This document shows, piece by piece, positions 10,525-22,385 of a DNA stretch of 64,000 bases. Source of the DNA: Sweltsa coloradensis (lineage: Eukaryota > Arthropoda > Insecta > Plecoptera > Chloroperlidae); the NCBI GenBank assembly GCA_024449915.1, contig JAMZAV010000897.1:310001-374000 (forward strand), written 5' to 3'. The notes under the pieces are model-generated. The model did not search any database. It was not told the DNA's origin and was given only the letters and a program-made list of their open reading frames with translations. Numbering within the stretch: the first letter of the stretch is position 1; each line of letters starts with the position of its first letter. Both the position numbers and the translations under genes were made by a program.

Positions 10525-10575
10525 CTCCTAGATGCCACTCCTGGCTATAAAGGAGAAAGGAGTAGCATCTAGGAG
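10525..10575. repeat. 18-base inverted repeat (hairpin) 38 bases before an exon
   Basis: CTCCTAGATGCCACTCCT (10525-10542) faces AGGAGTAGCATCTAGGAG (10558-10575) across a 15-base loop. Only one position fails to pair. It ends 38 bases upstream of the exon that starts at 10614, within the branch-point/polypyrimidine zone of the intron. Confidence 0.85.
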
Positions 10576-10613
10576 GCAGTGGTCCACACACTTACGATGT
10601 CCTTGGCCCCCAG

Positions 10614-10873
10614 GATCAGTGACGAGGTAGAGGAGACGAGCGCGAACGACGTGAACGGGCTCGAGGCTTTGCTCACGAGGTACCGGAACGTCCTACACCC
10701 GAACCACTACCACTGCCTGGGCATCAAACACTCGCTGAGTCAGCTGTACGGCAAGAGCGAGGGGTTCGAGATCAACCAGCTGACTGAGGAGCAGCTGACG
10801 AGGAAGAGAGACATCTGTCAGGATCTGATGAAGGTCTTTGACGTCATCGAGCCGGGATTCTCCAGGTTAAGAG
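10614..10873 (+). CDS. SMYD/SmydA-type protein, C-terminal helical exon
   Basis: The acceptor is GGCCCCCAG and the donor AGAG/GTACGA. The exon is 260 bases: one base completing the lysine codon, 86 codons, and one base of a glycine. It encodes an acidic start (ISDEVEE), then LLTRYRNVLHPNHYHCLG, IKHSLSQLYG, LTRKRDICQDLMKVFDVIEP and GFSRLR. This is the tetratricopeptide-like helical C-terminal domain of SMYD proteins, where H-P-N-H-Y and K-x-S-L-x-Q-L-Y-G are typical words; the domain helps shape the substrate groove. Codon use is GC-rich compared with the introns, which supports a living gene. Confidence 0.93.
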
Positions 10874-11402
10874 GTACGAGGGGTGCATACTCGAGTCATG
10901 TCATTCTTTAGTCGGGGTGAAGCTGTTTCTACAGAGCCCGGAACCATGTCAGATACATGGCCAAACTATCAGGTTGGATCGCACTTTAATCTGTCCGAGA
11001 GTTTTGAGTGTCGAGTCGAGAACACCAGAGAAAGGTGTGAATCAATGTGGGATTTACATAGACTTAGAGGATACTACCTAATACATCAATAAGATACCAA
11101 ACAGTAGACCTTTTTGTAATTTTCGTAGACTAATATTATCTTAGAAGAACGATTGTCTCATGAAAGGCATACGGGGTTATTTATCTACACCGTCTTTGCA
11201 TTGAGTTGCATTGCACTTGTCAGAAATATTCGTTCGTTACCATTTCACAACTATTTTCAACATGCTTTGCCAGAAGAACTATTCTAGAATGGGGTCGGTG
11301 TCCTGTATCCATTTAGACCAACAACCCCTTGTACAACCCCATCACCGCAGTAGAAAACCCGTGCATTGAACTCACTTGTTATTTCTAACCCCAATGTTGC
11401 AG

Positions 11403-11644
11403 GGGTGACATTGTACGAGCTCCACGCGCCCATCATGATGCTAGCCACGCGGTCGTTCGAGCGCCATCTTTGTTCCAAGCAGGAGTTGCGCGCGCAGCTG
11501 AAACAAGTGGCTGATTGTTTAGAACAAGCCGGCGCCATTCTTAGCTACGAGCCCGAGTCCTCCATGGACAGAGGCATGGGGATGGCGGCCACAGAGGCGC
11601 TGGTGAGAATTAAAGACTGGAAGAGGATTATAGGAAAGATGTGA
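11403..11644 (+). CDS. SMYD/SmydA-type protein, terminal exon with stop
   Basis: After the acceptor TTGCAG the exon supplies two bases for a glycine, 79 codons and TGA at 11642-11644. It encodes VTLYELHAPIMMLATRSF, then a helical tail ending RIKDWKRIIGKM. The GxxLYELHxP word is the usual continuation of the SMYD C-terminal domain. The five visible exons together give about 310 residues, while SMYD-type proteins are usually around 450-550, so about a third of the protein (MYND finger and first SET part) is missing from view. A minus-strand frame at 11284-11538 is antisense and not a gene. Confidence 0.93.
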
Positions 11645-11755
11645 TGAGGGTGTTACGTTATCTCCAACGTGGGTCATGGTTTATAATCACGATCTGAAAT
11701 AATATATAGGTAGAGGAAAAGAATGAAGATATAAGTGACTGCCTTTTGGTTATGT

Positions 11756-12409
11756 TAGAGGTATGAAAATGGTGATATAAAAACGCAAATTTCGTTTTTA
11801 AAACCCAAATTTCGCGTTTTCCGCAGATTTCGAAAAATTGTCAAAAACCGTTTCAAAAAAATCAAAATTCAAAAAGAAAAAAAAAAACGGAGCCCTTAAA
11901 GTTAGGGATGACATCGATTACAAAAAGTTAGAATCGATCATTGTGACTAAAAATCGATTCAGAGTCGATTCCAACAAAAATAAATATTTGTATGCACTGT
12001 TATTTTGGTGGACTATTTCCGCGGAGTCATATACGCGCAGTTATTTTCGCGGTCTATTTCCGTGAAGCCCGTGACCGCGCCGTTTGCGTGACTGTTGATG
12101 ACTGTACCGCCTACCGCCACGCGTATATTCAGTCTGGACCGGCACCTCACCCAAACTGGACCGGCACCTCCACCATCCCTTCCATTTGCACTCTAACGGT
12201 TCATTTCGCGAGTTAATTTCGCGTTTTTGGCCAGTTTCATACAATTTAGTTCATTATTTCGCGTATACACGAGATTTCGCGAATTTCGCGATTTCAAATG
12301 TGTTTTCCATCTCTAAATGATGTAATTCGTCGGACAAATTACATTTAGGCACTAAAAAGGACATTTAAAAAAATTCGCAATTTTGTTATCACCATTTTCA
12401 CTACCTCTA
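11756..12409. mobile_element. hAT-like MITE, about 650 bases
   Basis: The left end TAGAGGTATGAAAATGG is answered at the right by CCATTTTCACTACCTCTA, a terminal inverted repeat of about 18 bases with one extra base, and the pairing continues loosely inward. The 8 bases outside each end (GGTTATGT and GTTATTGT) are similar enough to be a worn 8-base target duplication, the size typical of hAT elements. The inside is dense in TTTCGCG-type words and has no transposase frame. It starts about 110 bases after the SMYD stop codon and could supply that gene's 3' untranslated region or polyadenylation signal. Confidence 0.65.
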
Positions 12410-15183
12410 GTTATTGTCAACGGTAATTGAAAATAGTAGATATTTATCCTTTTTATCACATTTCATCAAGTTAAATGAAGGAATGTTTAGTTTTTCAGCG
12501 TATTTGCTAAAATTGGTCAAATCAAAATTCACTGGTGTAGCACTAGATGTTCCTTAATTTTACCAGTATTTCAAATGTGATTACATTTATAAACAGTCCT
12601 AGTTGGTTACCGTTGAGATATTTCTTACTGATTCCCACTTTGTCGTTACGTTAAACCAAGTAATAAAATTTGACAGCAATGCGATACAGTAGCTACAATA
12701 TTACGCATGCGCTACACAAACTAACGTTACCGCTGCAGAATAAAATATTATGTCTATAATGGAAAAATATATGTATTTCATACAAACCAATACGTGTGCA
12801 AATTGTGTGATAACATTTAAAACAGTAGCCTTGTTTTGTACAAATGATTTTATAACGTATACATAAAGTGATATCCACACCAACATGCCTTACATATTAT
12901 ATGAACAGGGTCCACTTGTATTATTTTTTTATGATTTTTGTTATTTTACTTACGAAAATATATTCAATATAATCCTAATTAGATCGTCTTCTACAATACC
13001 TACTTATCATATTAAAACTGCAGTTCATTAGATGCTTAATTTCTTTTTAGGCATGGGAAAACCCAGGTTATGTGAAATAACCACAAAAAAGCACTTAGTA
13101 GCGTTTCCGTCCAAAAATATGGCTATCAATTTGGTAATATATTCTAGAAATGTTTTGAGTACGTGCATCTATAATTATGACGATAATTTTAAATTAAAAT
13201 AATGCCATTTGGCGTACAAAAATCTACTTGAATGAGTGTTAATTAACTCTAGTATAGCTGCTTGCTGGCAGATTGATCAACGCAAGCATGACTGTGCAAG
13301 TGGTAATCGCCTCAAAAGTGTCTTCTGTGGTGTGTCGTTGTGTTCTATTTGTTTTCTAGCTGTAAGTATTCCATGACATGAATTGGGCTTCTCAACAATA
13401 TATCAAATATCGATGATTAATATGGAAAGTGTCATGAAAGACAGTGTTGTAAATTGAATACAATGCAGAAAAACACAAAATATGTATTAATCAATGTATG
13501 AGCTAACAAAATTATAAACTGTTTATTAGCTTTTTATTTAAGATAAACAACTTATATCCAAAACTTAAATTCAAGATGAAATCGGAAAACCAGGGTTCTG
13601 TAATAATATGTTCCTCAAATTTGTTTATAATTTAAATTGGCAAAATATTTTTGTTATTGCAGATCTTGTAATTTGTAATTCTTTTATCACAGATAGCTAC
13701 TTACACAACTGTTATTATTAATCTATGTTATTCTTATTATTTAAAATTTCATATAATATGTTGTTTATTGTTGATATTTAATCTAAATCTGTCTTCACAT
13801 CGAAGCTCTAACTTGGGTCAACAATGACACATTAAACTATAATTTTGCAATCATCCATCACCAATCATCCCACTTGTCTGATTTTAGTTCCATACAGGAT
13901 AACGTCCGTTAGTAAAAATAATGAAGGGAAAATACAAATTTATATTTTACAATGGATTGTGAACATATTAATGTGTCGAACTGGATTTCGGGGAACAATA
14001 TTGCTGGTATAATTATATTGCCAGTATAATTATGCTTTTTTACGAAAACAGTGGGCAAAATTATAACTTTTTATCCTAATTGGTAAGTCACATCATAATA
14101 TTTAATTGTGTAATTTAAAATAATATGATTTGCTTAACAATAGAGTGATCTTATGTACTGTATATTCTACAAGTTTGATTATTTATTAATATGCCTTTCA
14201 TGACCTGTGATACATTACATTATCAAACATGTATCAACAAAGTTAAAGGTTATTTAGTGGACTGTTTTTAACTAACGCTTATATATGTGCTTTTTGAAAA
14301 AGATGGTAGCTGCTGCTTATTTTAATAAAAATAAATAAATAATTTGCGCAGAAAAAACCCAGATATTATATAGACCCATGACTGTTTTGTGATTATTATT
14401 TTTAACGCTTATTAGTATTATTTTATTTTTTCAGCTTGTGTATTAAGATCTCTGCTGCTCATTGTTGGGCTTGACTGTTAAAGCGTGCTTGCTTTCATAG
14501 TGTTATGAGGATTACATTAAACCTTAGATTATATTTATTATTGCTGTTGTCAACATTAATAAATAAGAAAACATTAATAAATATATTTGAATAAAATTGT
14601 GTTAAACAAAATGTGTCCACCCATATATTTGTTTGTTTGCACCGTATCGCTTTAAAAACAACTTGAGTCTGCGTGGTGAATAATGTAAACAAATATACGA
14701 ACATTCCTTCGATCCACATTCACTCAGCATTGTTACTGTTGTATGCAATTAGCGATTTAAGTAATTACAAAACTTGATCTATTTACACAAGAAAATAATT
14801 ATTTAAAGTTTAAACGTCTTAAAATTATGCACGAACAGAAATTGAAACTTAAAGATTTCCGAGGTAAGACACTACAGGACACATTGGCTATAAGCCAATC
14901 TTACTAGTATCAAATAGCTAATTTATTCTTCAAATAATTCCCTATGATATGACATTGTTTAATAGTTATTTCGTCAACTTTTAAACCAACTTGGCATGAT
15001 AACGTTATAATCATAGACAATTCAAAAATTAACAAAAACAACAAACAACATTAACAAAAATCAAGAAAAAATATTGTAAAAGCTAGACATAATATACCAC
15101 GAATTCATTGATATATTGTAAAAATGTATTATTTTAACAAGATACGTTTATTTGACAAATATAATAATCTTCAAAAATATTAA
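12410..15183. other. AT-rich intergenic sequence
   Basis: No coding segment, tRNA or structured repeat was recognised. Short open frames (for example 12693-12886 and 14495-14719 on the minus strand) are AT-rich and of chance length. Confidence 0.6.
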
Positions 15184-15720
15184 TTGAGCGAGCTAGCGAG
15201 CGTTCACTTACTTTATGCTCGAATGTCTGTTTTTTTTTTTTTTTTTTTTTGTTACGCTTCGAACAGGTCGACTTCTCTGATCGACGAATTTTTTACACAT
15301 GTACATACACAGGCGGGATTGCTTATAGTTTTGAAACAAATCCGATCGTTGGTAATATAATAATAATAAAAAAAAATGTTCGATCGTTATGAAATTTTGC
15401 AGTCAATAAGTACAACATCTCTCCTATTTCCAAATTTTCAGCTTAATCGGTCAAGACCTTAAAGACTTATTGGTAATCATAATTCGAAAAATGATGTTAA
15501 AAAATTAAGGAGGCAGTGAAGATACAAAGATACACTTTAGAAGGCATGACGTGAATTAGTACAATGCAAAGACGTTGGAATAGTATAAAGTGTAGGCCTA
15601 CAATGTCAATATCCAGTTAGGCCTACACTGTGTGGTGGGCCTTATGGGAATGTCGTACTCGGGTCATGTTGCACGTACCGGTGCTCGCTCAACAACGCGT
15701 CCAACTGAGCGTTTTCCTAG
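15184..15720 (+). mobile_element. Non-autonomous Helentron/HINE-like element, copy 3
   Basis: TTGAGCGAGC (15184-15193) is mirrored by GCTCGCTCAA (15683-15692). Then come the 3' hairpin AACGC (15694-15698), a 10-base loop and GCGTT (15709-15713), and the end TTCCTAG followed by T. The subterminal word differs from copies 1 and 2 (TTGGATGAGCG) but differs at both ends together. The hairpin stem is kept while its loop is changed. A 21-base T run (15230-15250) and a GATCG-rich region lie inside. There are no coding frames of note. This looks like a second subfamily. Confidence 0.6.
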
Positions 15721-18030
15721 TTTAACCAATTACTTTATATACGATTTTTACAAATTTAAAATACACAAGTTCGTTGTTGATTCGTTATTCAAAAAATATA
15801 TTTCAGATTTATATAAGTAACATATAAACAAAATTCAAATTTACGCAAAATCAAATCCTGCATCCTGCAAAAATCCTGCATATAGACTACAAAGTGTGAT
15901 GTATAAGGGGCCTGATATACTTTTTGTAAAAGTGCTAACTTTTATGTTATGAGGTTAACCTTTACTAGAAGTTATATTATTGCTATTGTTGTAGATCTAC
16001 TTATGATAATAGAAGTGTGCTTTGTTGGGTGTGGCCAGTAGGGCATAACTATAGTGATATTGCCTGATGTAAAGCAACGTTGTAAAACACCATTATGAAC
16101 ATAGAGTGTAAACAAATCTTCTTTAGGCAGATACAAGGTCCAACGATAATCACAACCACAACTTCAGATGATACCAAACACTTACACTATATTTAAATAT
16201 TATGATTATAGTTAGTCACAAAGTCTCTCAACCATTCCGTTAAGTACAGTGTTTGTTTCTTTACGCCCTTAATTTTATTTGAAATAAGTCCTTATAAAAT
16301 ATATTTCGCATTAATTTTGTACACGTTCCAATCACCGAACCTTAGGCATTAGAGGAGTTTGATCATGCTGGATGTGTAGGCGGAAAATATGTTGCAGACG
16401 ATTCATCTTAGAAGTCAAAAAACGAAATAAAATGAAATTAAATAATATTAAGATCTACAATTTGCATTATATATACATGTGCAAACATCCGCGATTTCTG
16501 CTTGAAGTGATAATTTAATAACTCTGTTATCTCTGTAGAGATAGAGTGCACACTCCTTGACAAAACACTGTATTTCGAGATCTACAATTTGAATCAAAAC
16601 AATACACACTTAAATTTTATAAAACCAGCTGGTTCTCAAACTCTGTCAACACACATCAACAAAGAGTAAAATAATCAATATTGCTTTACTAATTCAACAC
16701 AAACACAGCAATCAGGTAAGATTTCAAGCTTACTCTTTCAAACGTGCTGTTGTAGCTATTATGTGTAAATGTATAAACGATTATTGTTTTACTTACTGTA
16801 ACTTTCTGTCACAGGTTCAAATGTTCGGCCCATCTATAAAGCAACGCTCAGATCCTTTTCTTCAGTAGCCCTACCTTTCCATAGTCGCATCGCAATAGCT
16901 GTTGTATAACTTTTTACAAATCTTAGTTTACGATTTTTTTCGAAATTATATTCGATGGTTTAAAACTATAAGTATTTCTTAATAAATATTATTATTTTGA
17001 CTGTATATTTTATAATATTGTGTGCGAGTTCAATAATTGAGGATTTTGTAGTACATTTGTTCACATTCAATAAGCTTAATTTTGTTTTAATTTGCGATTT
17101 GCAACTTAAAACAGTTTTAAATTTCAAAACTTTTGATTGGATTCGAATGAACAACTGAGAAAATTCAAGCGCACATGAAAATGCGCATGTGTATGAGTAT
17201 GACATTTAATTGTAATATTATGTTAAGCAATAGTTATATTCATAAAATGGAAAATGAAGTATATTTTGATCATTGGATTTCTGACACAAAACAGGTAGGC
17301 CTATATAAATCAAAATTAAACGTGTTTGAATATAATTAGAAACATGTTTCTAGCTTGTTTGATCTGGATGTAATGTATATTTTTAAAAGATTGTTTGAAT
17401 TTAACCCTTAATGTTATTCGTATACAAAGAAATTGAACGACTATAAAAATATTAGTATACCCCTTGGTAAATTGATGTCATTTATTTGTATAAGTAAAAA
17501 CTGCCAAGCTGCAAAGAATTAATTTGTTTCTCGTTGAATTTTATTTATGCCAAGATGCAAAGAATTAAATCTTTTGTTGTTGAATTGAATTGCACCACAA
17601 TAAATAGATAAAAAGATCATAGTCTGCGGTGTTTCTCAATATGCTGGTATCCGCGGACCACTATAGGTGGAAGGTCGGCGCACCCATGTTTGATAGCCAG
17701 ACTCATCATAATAATAGATTGCGCATCATTTTTTTTAAAAACATGTGTTGTTAAAATCACCATAAAACACTGTTTAATGTACTGAATGAATTTTTTCCCA
17801 CAATGATGTCTCATAATCACGTTACATTGTTGACTACAAAGCTAAAGGGAAGGGGACTGGAATAAGCCACGTGGAAAATAATAACATATAACAGGCCAGT
17901 CCTTTCTCGTCAAGTGAGTCAACTACATCATAACGAATAAAGATTCAACACCTCACGTGATTGTCCATGTTCATCCCGAAACTGTAATTACACTTTGAAC
18001 TTTGATGTCGATAAATGTGTAGAAAACAGA
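15721..18030. other. AT-rich intergenic sequence
   Basis: No gene or structured element was recognised; open frames (for example 16966-17205 minus) are AT-rich and of chance length. Confidence 0.6.
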
Positions 18031-18424
18031 AAATCTACGGTGCTAAAAGTTTGGCGCCAAATGGTCGACTAGAATCGCAGTTGAAAGATTCAACACTAGG
18101 TGGCGTTTTGTCGTCGATAGTCAGCGCGCCAGCTTCAGATAATGTCCGACAGATAGCGACACTCACTATTACAGCGTAACTCGGACTTGGGCCGAATTTG
18201 CTAACCTTTGCGCTCTCTGTCTGGCGCGGCGCGCGCACCATGCCAAGGTCCCCTGTATCTACTCCTAGCGGAGGTCTTACGAAGCCGTAAAGTAAGGTCA
18301 TCCAGACGCGAAATTAGAAGCCATCTTGGATCACAAACCACCTTGTTTCGTCATGGCGCCCACTACTCTGCGTTGTATTTGGTGTTGTGTTTTTATTTAT
18401 ATTTGAGCATATTCTCTCATTCAA
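18031..18424 (+). promoter_or_regulatory. GC-rich, CpG-containing segment above the THAP-like exon
   Basis: This stretch is markedly richer in GC and CpG than its surroundings (TTGGCGCCAAA at 18050-18060, GGCGCGGCGCGCGC near 18222). It contains GCCATCTTGG at about 18320, the reverse complement of a YY1-type site that often lies near start sites. It ends at the ATG of a THAP-like frame (18425). It may be the promoter and 5' untranslated part of that gene; an open frame through it (18208-18585) is not convincing as protein. Confidence 0.4.
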
Positions 18425-18573
18425 ATGACGTGGTGTGTAGCACCAAATTGTTCGGAAAGCTCCAGGGAAGGTGTTTAGACTATTTAGATTTCCTTCTTCT
18501 CCGAGAAGAAGAGCTAAATGGGTCTAAAATTGCAGGCGTGATGGACTGCATTGACAGCTCTAGATTGAGTGAG
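18425..18573 (+). pseudogene. Broken THAP-domain-like first exon
   Basis: The frame from ATG 18425 reads MTWCVAPNCSESS, the classic start of a THAP zinc-binding domain (C-x4-C), and then hits TAG at 18476-18478. In the next frame from 18462 the expected continuation appears: KVFRLFRFPSSPRRRAKWV, with the FRFP and W positions of THAP domains, then TAA at 18525. A third frame carries SSRLSE just before a donor-like GAG/GTATGT (18573/18574). The THAP pattern needs a later C-x2-H pair, which is not visible here. THAP domains bind DNA and are found in host genes and P-type transposases. Two frame changes suggest a dead copy, or sequencing errors in a live one. Confidence 0.5.
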
Positions 18574-20052
18574 GTATGTAGCTAACCTAGCGAATTGCAA
18601 TTATATTTTTATGTTCTGTATTTAGACTGGTATGGACTCTTGGCCCTCAGCAAGAGTTTAGAGTTTAACATATTTAATTAGGCCTAGGTGGGCATATCCT
18701 TTGGCAGGCTAGAGGAGAGGCCTATTTCCACTTTGGCAGGCTAGGGGCTAGGCCCCAAATACTAGCCGCCTTAGGCTTAGGCCTATATTTATTGCATGGC
18801 AAATTCATAACAGAGTACTTTACTAAACCAAGGGATAGGGCCTAGGCCTAACCCTAGGCTTTGTGTGATCCCTTCTCCATAGGCCTAGGCCCTAGGCCTA
18901 GGCCTAGGACCTTGGCCAAGTGATTTACACAAAGACCTGGTCATAAAGGGTTTAGGTAGGCCTACAAACAAACAACCCCAATTCAACATAGGGCTAGCTA
19001 GGCTCTAGCAGATTAGTTAGGCCTTGCCTCTGAGGCTAACGGTAGGCCTACCGGTACCTAGCACTGGCCTTCAATAGGTTAATTGAACTTAGGCCTAGGC
19101 CTACAAAACAAACTCCGTAGCTCCGGCTAAATTAGCAGGCCGTCAATCTATCTTGTTGTTGTTGTTGTCTCTCACTCCTGCAGTTGGTCAAGGACCGGTG
19201 GCATTTTCTAGGCGGCTAGTATTTGGGGCGTAGATCTAGGGCCTAAGCCCCTAGCCTGCCTGTGTAAATCAATTCTGTAGGTCTAGGGCCTCCCTAGTCA
19301 ATTAGTCAAGCCTACTGTAAAAATAGGACACGACGTAATTGTACCCCGTTACTTTACCCCGTTACCGTAGCTACGGTTAAAATAGCAGTCGTAAATTTAC
19401 CGTCACAGGCCTAGCCCTAGTTTACAGCTAAAATTGATCATGTAAATTTTCCGTAGCTAACTGTTGAATAGCCGCAGGGTATTTTGTATGGCAAATTGCA
19501 TGTGGGATGTAGGCCTACATGAAGTACATGTGGTTTGTTTTGCTATCTTAAGCCCTACCCTAACGAACCCTGGATCCAAAAGGCCTACGGTTCTCTACTC
19601 CCTATGATTAATTTGGTTATTGTGCCGAACAGCACTAGGCGATTTGGTAAAAGTTAGTTTGAACCGAACATGTCCAAATTAAAGTATGTAGGCCTAGGCC
19701 TATCTATGCCTACCAAATATAAGCTCCCGCACTCTTGCGCAATACCGCAATACTCTAACCTAGACCCTCTACAACTTTGCATTTATAAATAATTAAATAA
19801 ATAAATTGTATTTAGAGTCTACCCACTCAGTTATAACTGATTTTCAGTGGGACAAGTCCTTCCATATGTAGAAGCACGGGATGTCGTATGCGGCAAGTTT
19901 AGGCACAATCGTATTCTTACCATAAATTGACCTAGGCCTACGGCTACGGATAAGCCTTAGGCCTAGTTGTAGCCATGGATTTGGACTATTTAGTATTTAT
20001 TCTTGTTAAGATTTAGATACATTGTTCCTTTCTTGTCCACAGGAACACAACA

Positions 20053-20245
20053 ACAAGCCTCCACTCCAGTGCCACCCGTGCAAGACAACCAGCCTCCAGT
20101 GCAAGACAACCAGCCACCCGTGTAGACAACCAGCCACCAGTGTAGACAACCAGCCCCAGTGTAGACAACCAGCCTCCAGTGCAAGACAACCAGCCACCAG
20201 TGTAGACAACCAGCCACTAGTGCAAGACAACCAGCCACCAGTGAA
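20053..20245 (+). repeat. Minisatellite of 20-21 bases, CAAGACAACCAGCCACCAGTG-type
   Basis: About nine units of a 20- or 21-base repeat with core GACAACCAGCC. The 21-base units keep a frame encoding PPVQDNQ; the 20-base units (GTGTAGACAACC) shift the frame and create stops. A good acceptor (CTTGTCCACAG) precedes the array at 20041. It may be the decayed repeat domain of an exon, perhaps of the THAP-like gene at 18.4 kb, but no domain proves it. The long frames reported on the opposite strand are by-products of the repeat. Confidence 0.75.
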
Positions 20246-22385
20246 CATGAAAGATCGAACGACAAAGATTTTTACTACCTAGTGGGTTTCGGAACTAAAA
20301 ATTGTTTTATTTGTGGTTTGTCTGTGGTCATCAAATTATTTACGGTCACTATACTGCTCCTGTAACTGGGCTTTTCCAAGCAAGGTTGCCTCTAACTTCT
20401 CAGCCATTTGGAATATCGGTTGCCGCCTGTCGGTTTGCTGGACTGCGATTCTATAACTCTGACGGAGTTGGACCCGGGCGTTTCCAACGGTAATCGTCTC
20501 TGTTGTAAGTGATCGACCCAGTTGAGGTCGATATCGTTGCGATATAATCCGTGACAACCGAGTCCGACTCGGTTATATTTGTATAAAATGGTGGATGATA
20601 AGCCTTGGCCTACACGTAAACACAACCAAATTATTAACTTTCTCAAACGAATAACAATAGTATGCTCAAAGAAAACCTACCTCTAGTAAGGGCCTACCCC
20701 TGAGAGTCCCGTGCGTTCCCTTGTTTCATAAAATTATACCATTGAAATCTAATTTCTCCCGATTGGAAATAATACACACATCTATGTCATTTCGAATATT
20801 TGACAACTGACTGTGAATCATTTGTTCACATTTGACCGTCCACTGCCATGTAAATCATACCTTTCGACCTCGACGGAGTCGGTCCCGTGACAGAGTTGAA
20901 CCCGTGAAGTTACTGAATAGGGGCCCAGGGTTTGAGAGTTGATAGGCCCTACTGCGGTGCAGGTAGGCCTACACTTCGGTGCACTTCCGGAAAAATTTTG
21001 AACATAATATTCCCTGTGGGTGGGGAAGTTTCTTCTTTACTCGTGTCATGTGCCAATTAGAAAAACTTTTTGAAGACAATTCTCCAAAAAGTATTTTCAG
21101 GTTAGCCTAGGCCTGGCTACTTACACTTCGCTGCACTTCCGTAAATTGTGGACATAATTTTCCCTTTGAGGAAGTATTCTATTCTTTACTCGTGCCGTGT
21201 GCCAATGAGAAAAAACTATTTTATTTATATTTTATCATCTCATTGAAAGTGATAAAGCTTAGGCTTGGTATCTCTTTGAAAGGAGTCTCATATTAAAAAA
21301 TTATATAATTTGCAGCATTTTTTAATTTTTAAAAAGTTATGATTTAGGCCAATATAGGCCTAATATATACATTAAATATAATAACCAAGCTATAAAAACT
21401 TTCTCATTCTCATGTCTCATTGATAGGTTGGCCAAAAATATATCAGCTTGTTAAAAACCATGTCAAACATGTTTTCAATAATTTGTTTTGAATGTGCCTC
21501 CAGGCCGATGCTTGGACTTGTATTATAATTTATAGGTACAATCTTTTTTACTGTTTTTACTAGAGTTGCCATTCATATATTACCGGTACCGGTACTAGGC
21601 CTACAGTCCTCACCTAATCTAGTTTACCGGTACCGGTACTAGGCCTACCTATGCTTTTTATTGTAGGCAACTTAAATTAATTAATGGACCTGTTACATTT
21701 ATAATAAAATCATGATTTTTTTTAGTTTGAATTAGCCTACTATAGATTATTATTCCAACCATTATTATCTATGATTCCACCCTTCCTTAGAAATTCCTTG
21801 CAATTCGTATTTTTTTATTTCCATTGACAGGTACAAAGTTGTACATAATATGGATATTGTCAAAACATTTAGCCGAAGCGAAAGCATATTATAAGTTCTA
21901 AGGTAGGCCTACAGATAATAATAGATGGAGCCTACAAGATAAATATTAATATTAAAAGCACTGAGTATTGCATGACATTTTATTGTATTTTATTTTGTAA
22001 TGTGGACCCATTGTACAGTATGTCGTTTGGGGTAGGCCTATATTACATGTCAAAACCTAAAAATATATCCTCGATCACCTCTAGGTACTCTTCCTTGACT
22101 TGTCCCACCTGCTTTACATGCACTGTTACACCCAACTAGTATGTTTCATTGTTTTCCCTGCCCCCCCTTTGAAAATCATCAATGATAAGCCTACCTGAAG
22201 ATTTGGACTAAAATACAGGTTGAAGGATGCATAATCTCAAATTATTATTGGGATTTGTTTTATACTATAACCTGGGACCTGGCAGTGTGCTTCTGTTTTG
22301 GATAAATATCATATTTATTATTAATAAATGGCCATTCTCCCATGCATCTCCGTTATTAATAACATTGCAAAATCATTGAAGTACG
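20246..22385. other. Non-coding sequence with palindromes and TAGGCCT words
   Basis: No gene was recognised. A GC-richer patch at 20360-20560 contains two neighbouring perfect palindromes (20531-20545 and 20556-20574). Two similar blocks about 140 bases apart share CACTTC(G)CTGCACTTCCG-type words (about 20970-21210). Confidence 0.5.

Larger units (their letters stand above)
9359..10613 (+). other. Intron of the SMYD-type gene with a short tandem repeat
   Basis: The intron lies between matching phases (2 bases upstream, 1 downstream). It begins close to a GCCGCCATCTTG word (9382-9393), the reverse complement of a YY1-type site. A short tandem array of CACATGG/ACATGGC units (about 9990-10040) and a strong inverted repeat just before the next exon (10525-10575) lie inside. 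An open frame at 9798-10091 has no recognisable domain. Confidence 0.6.

Noticed and set aside
11284..11538. Minus-strand open frame
   Set aside because: Antisense to the well-supported terminal SMYD exon.
20006..20265. Tryptophan- and leucine-rich minus-strand frames, seemingly a repeat membrane protein
   Set aside because: They are by-products of the minisatellite read on the opposite strand.
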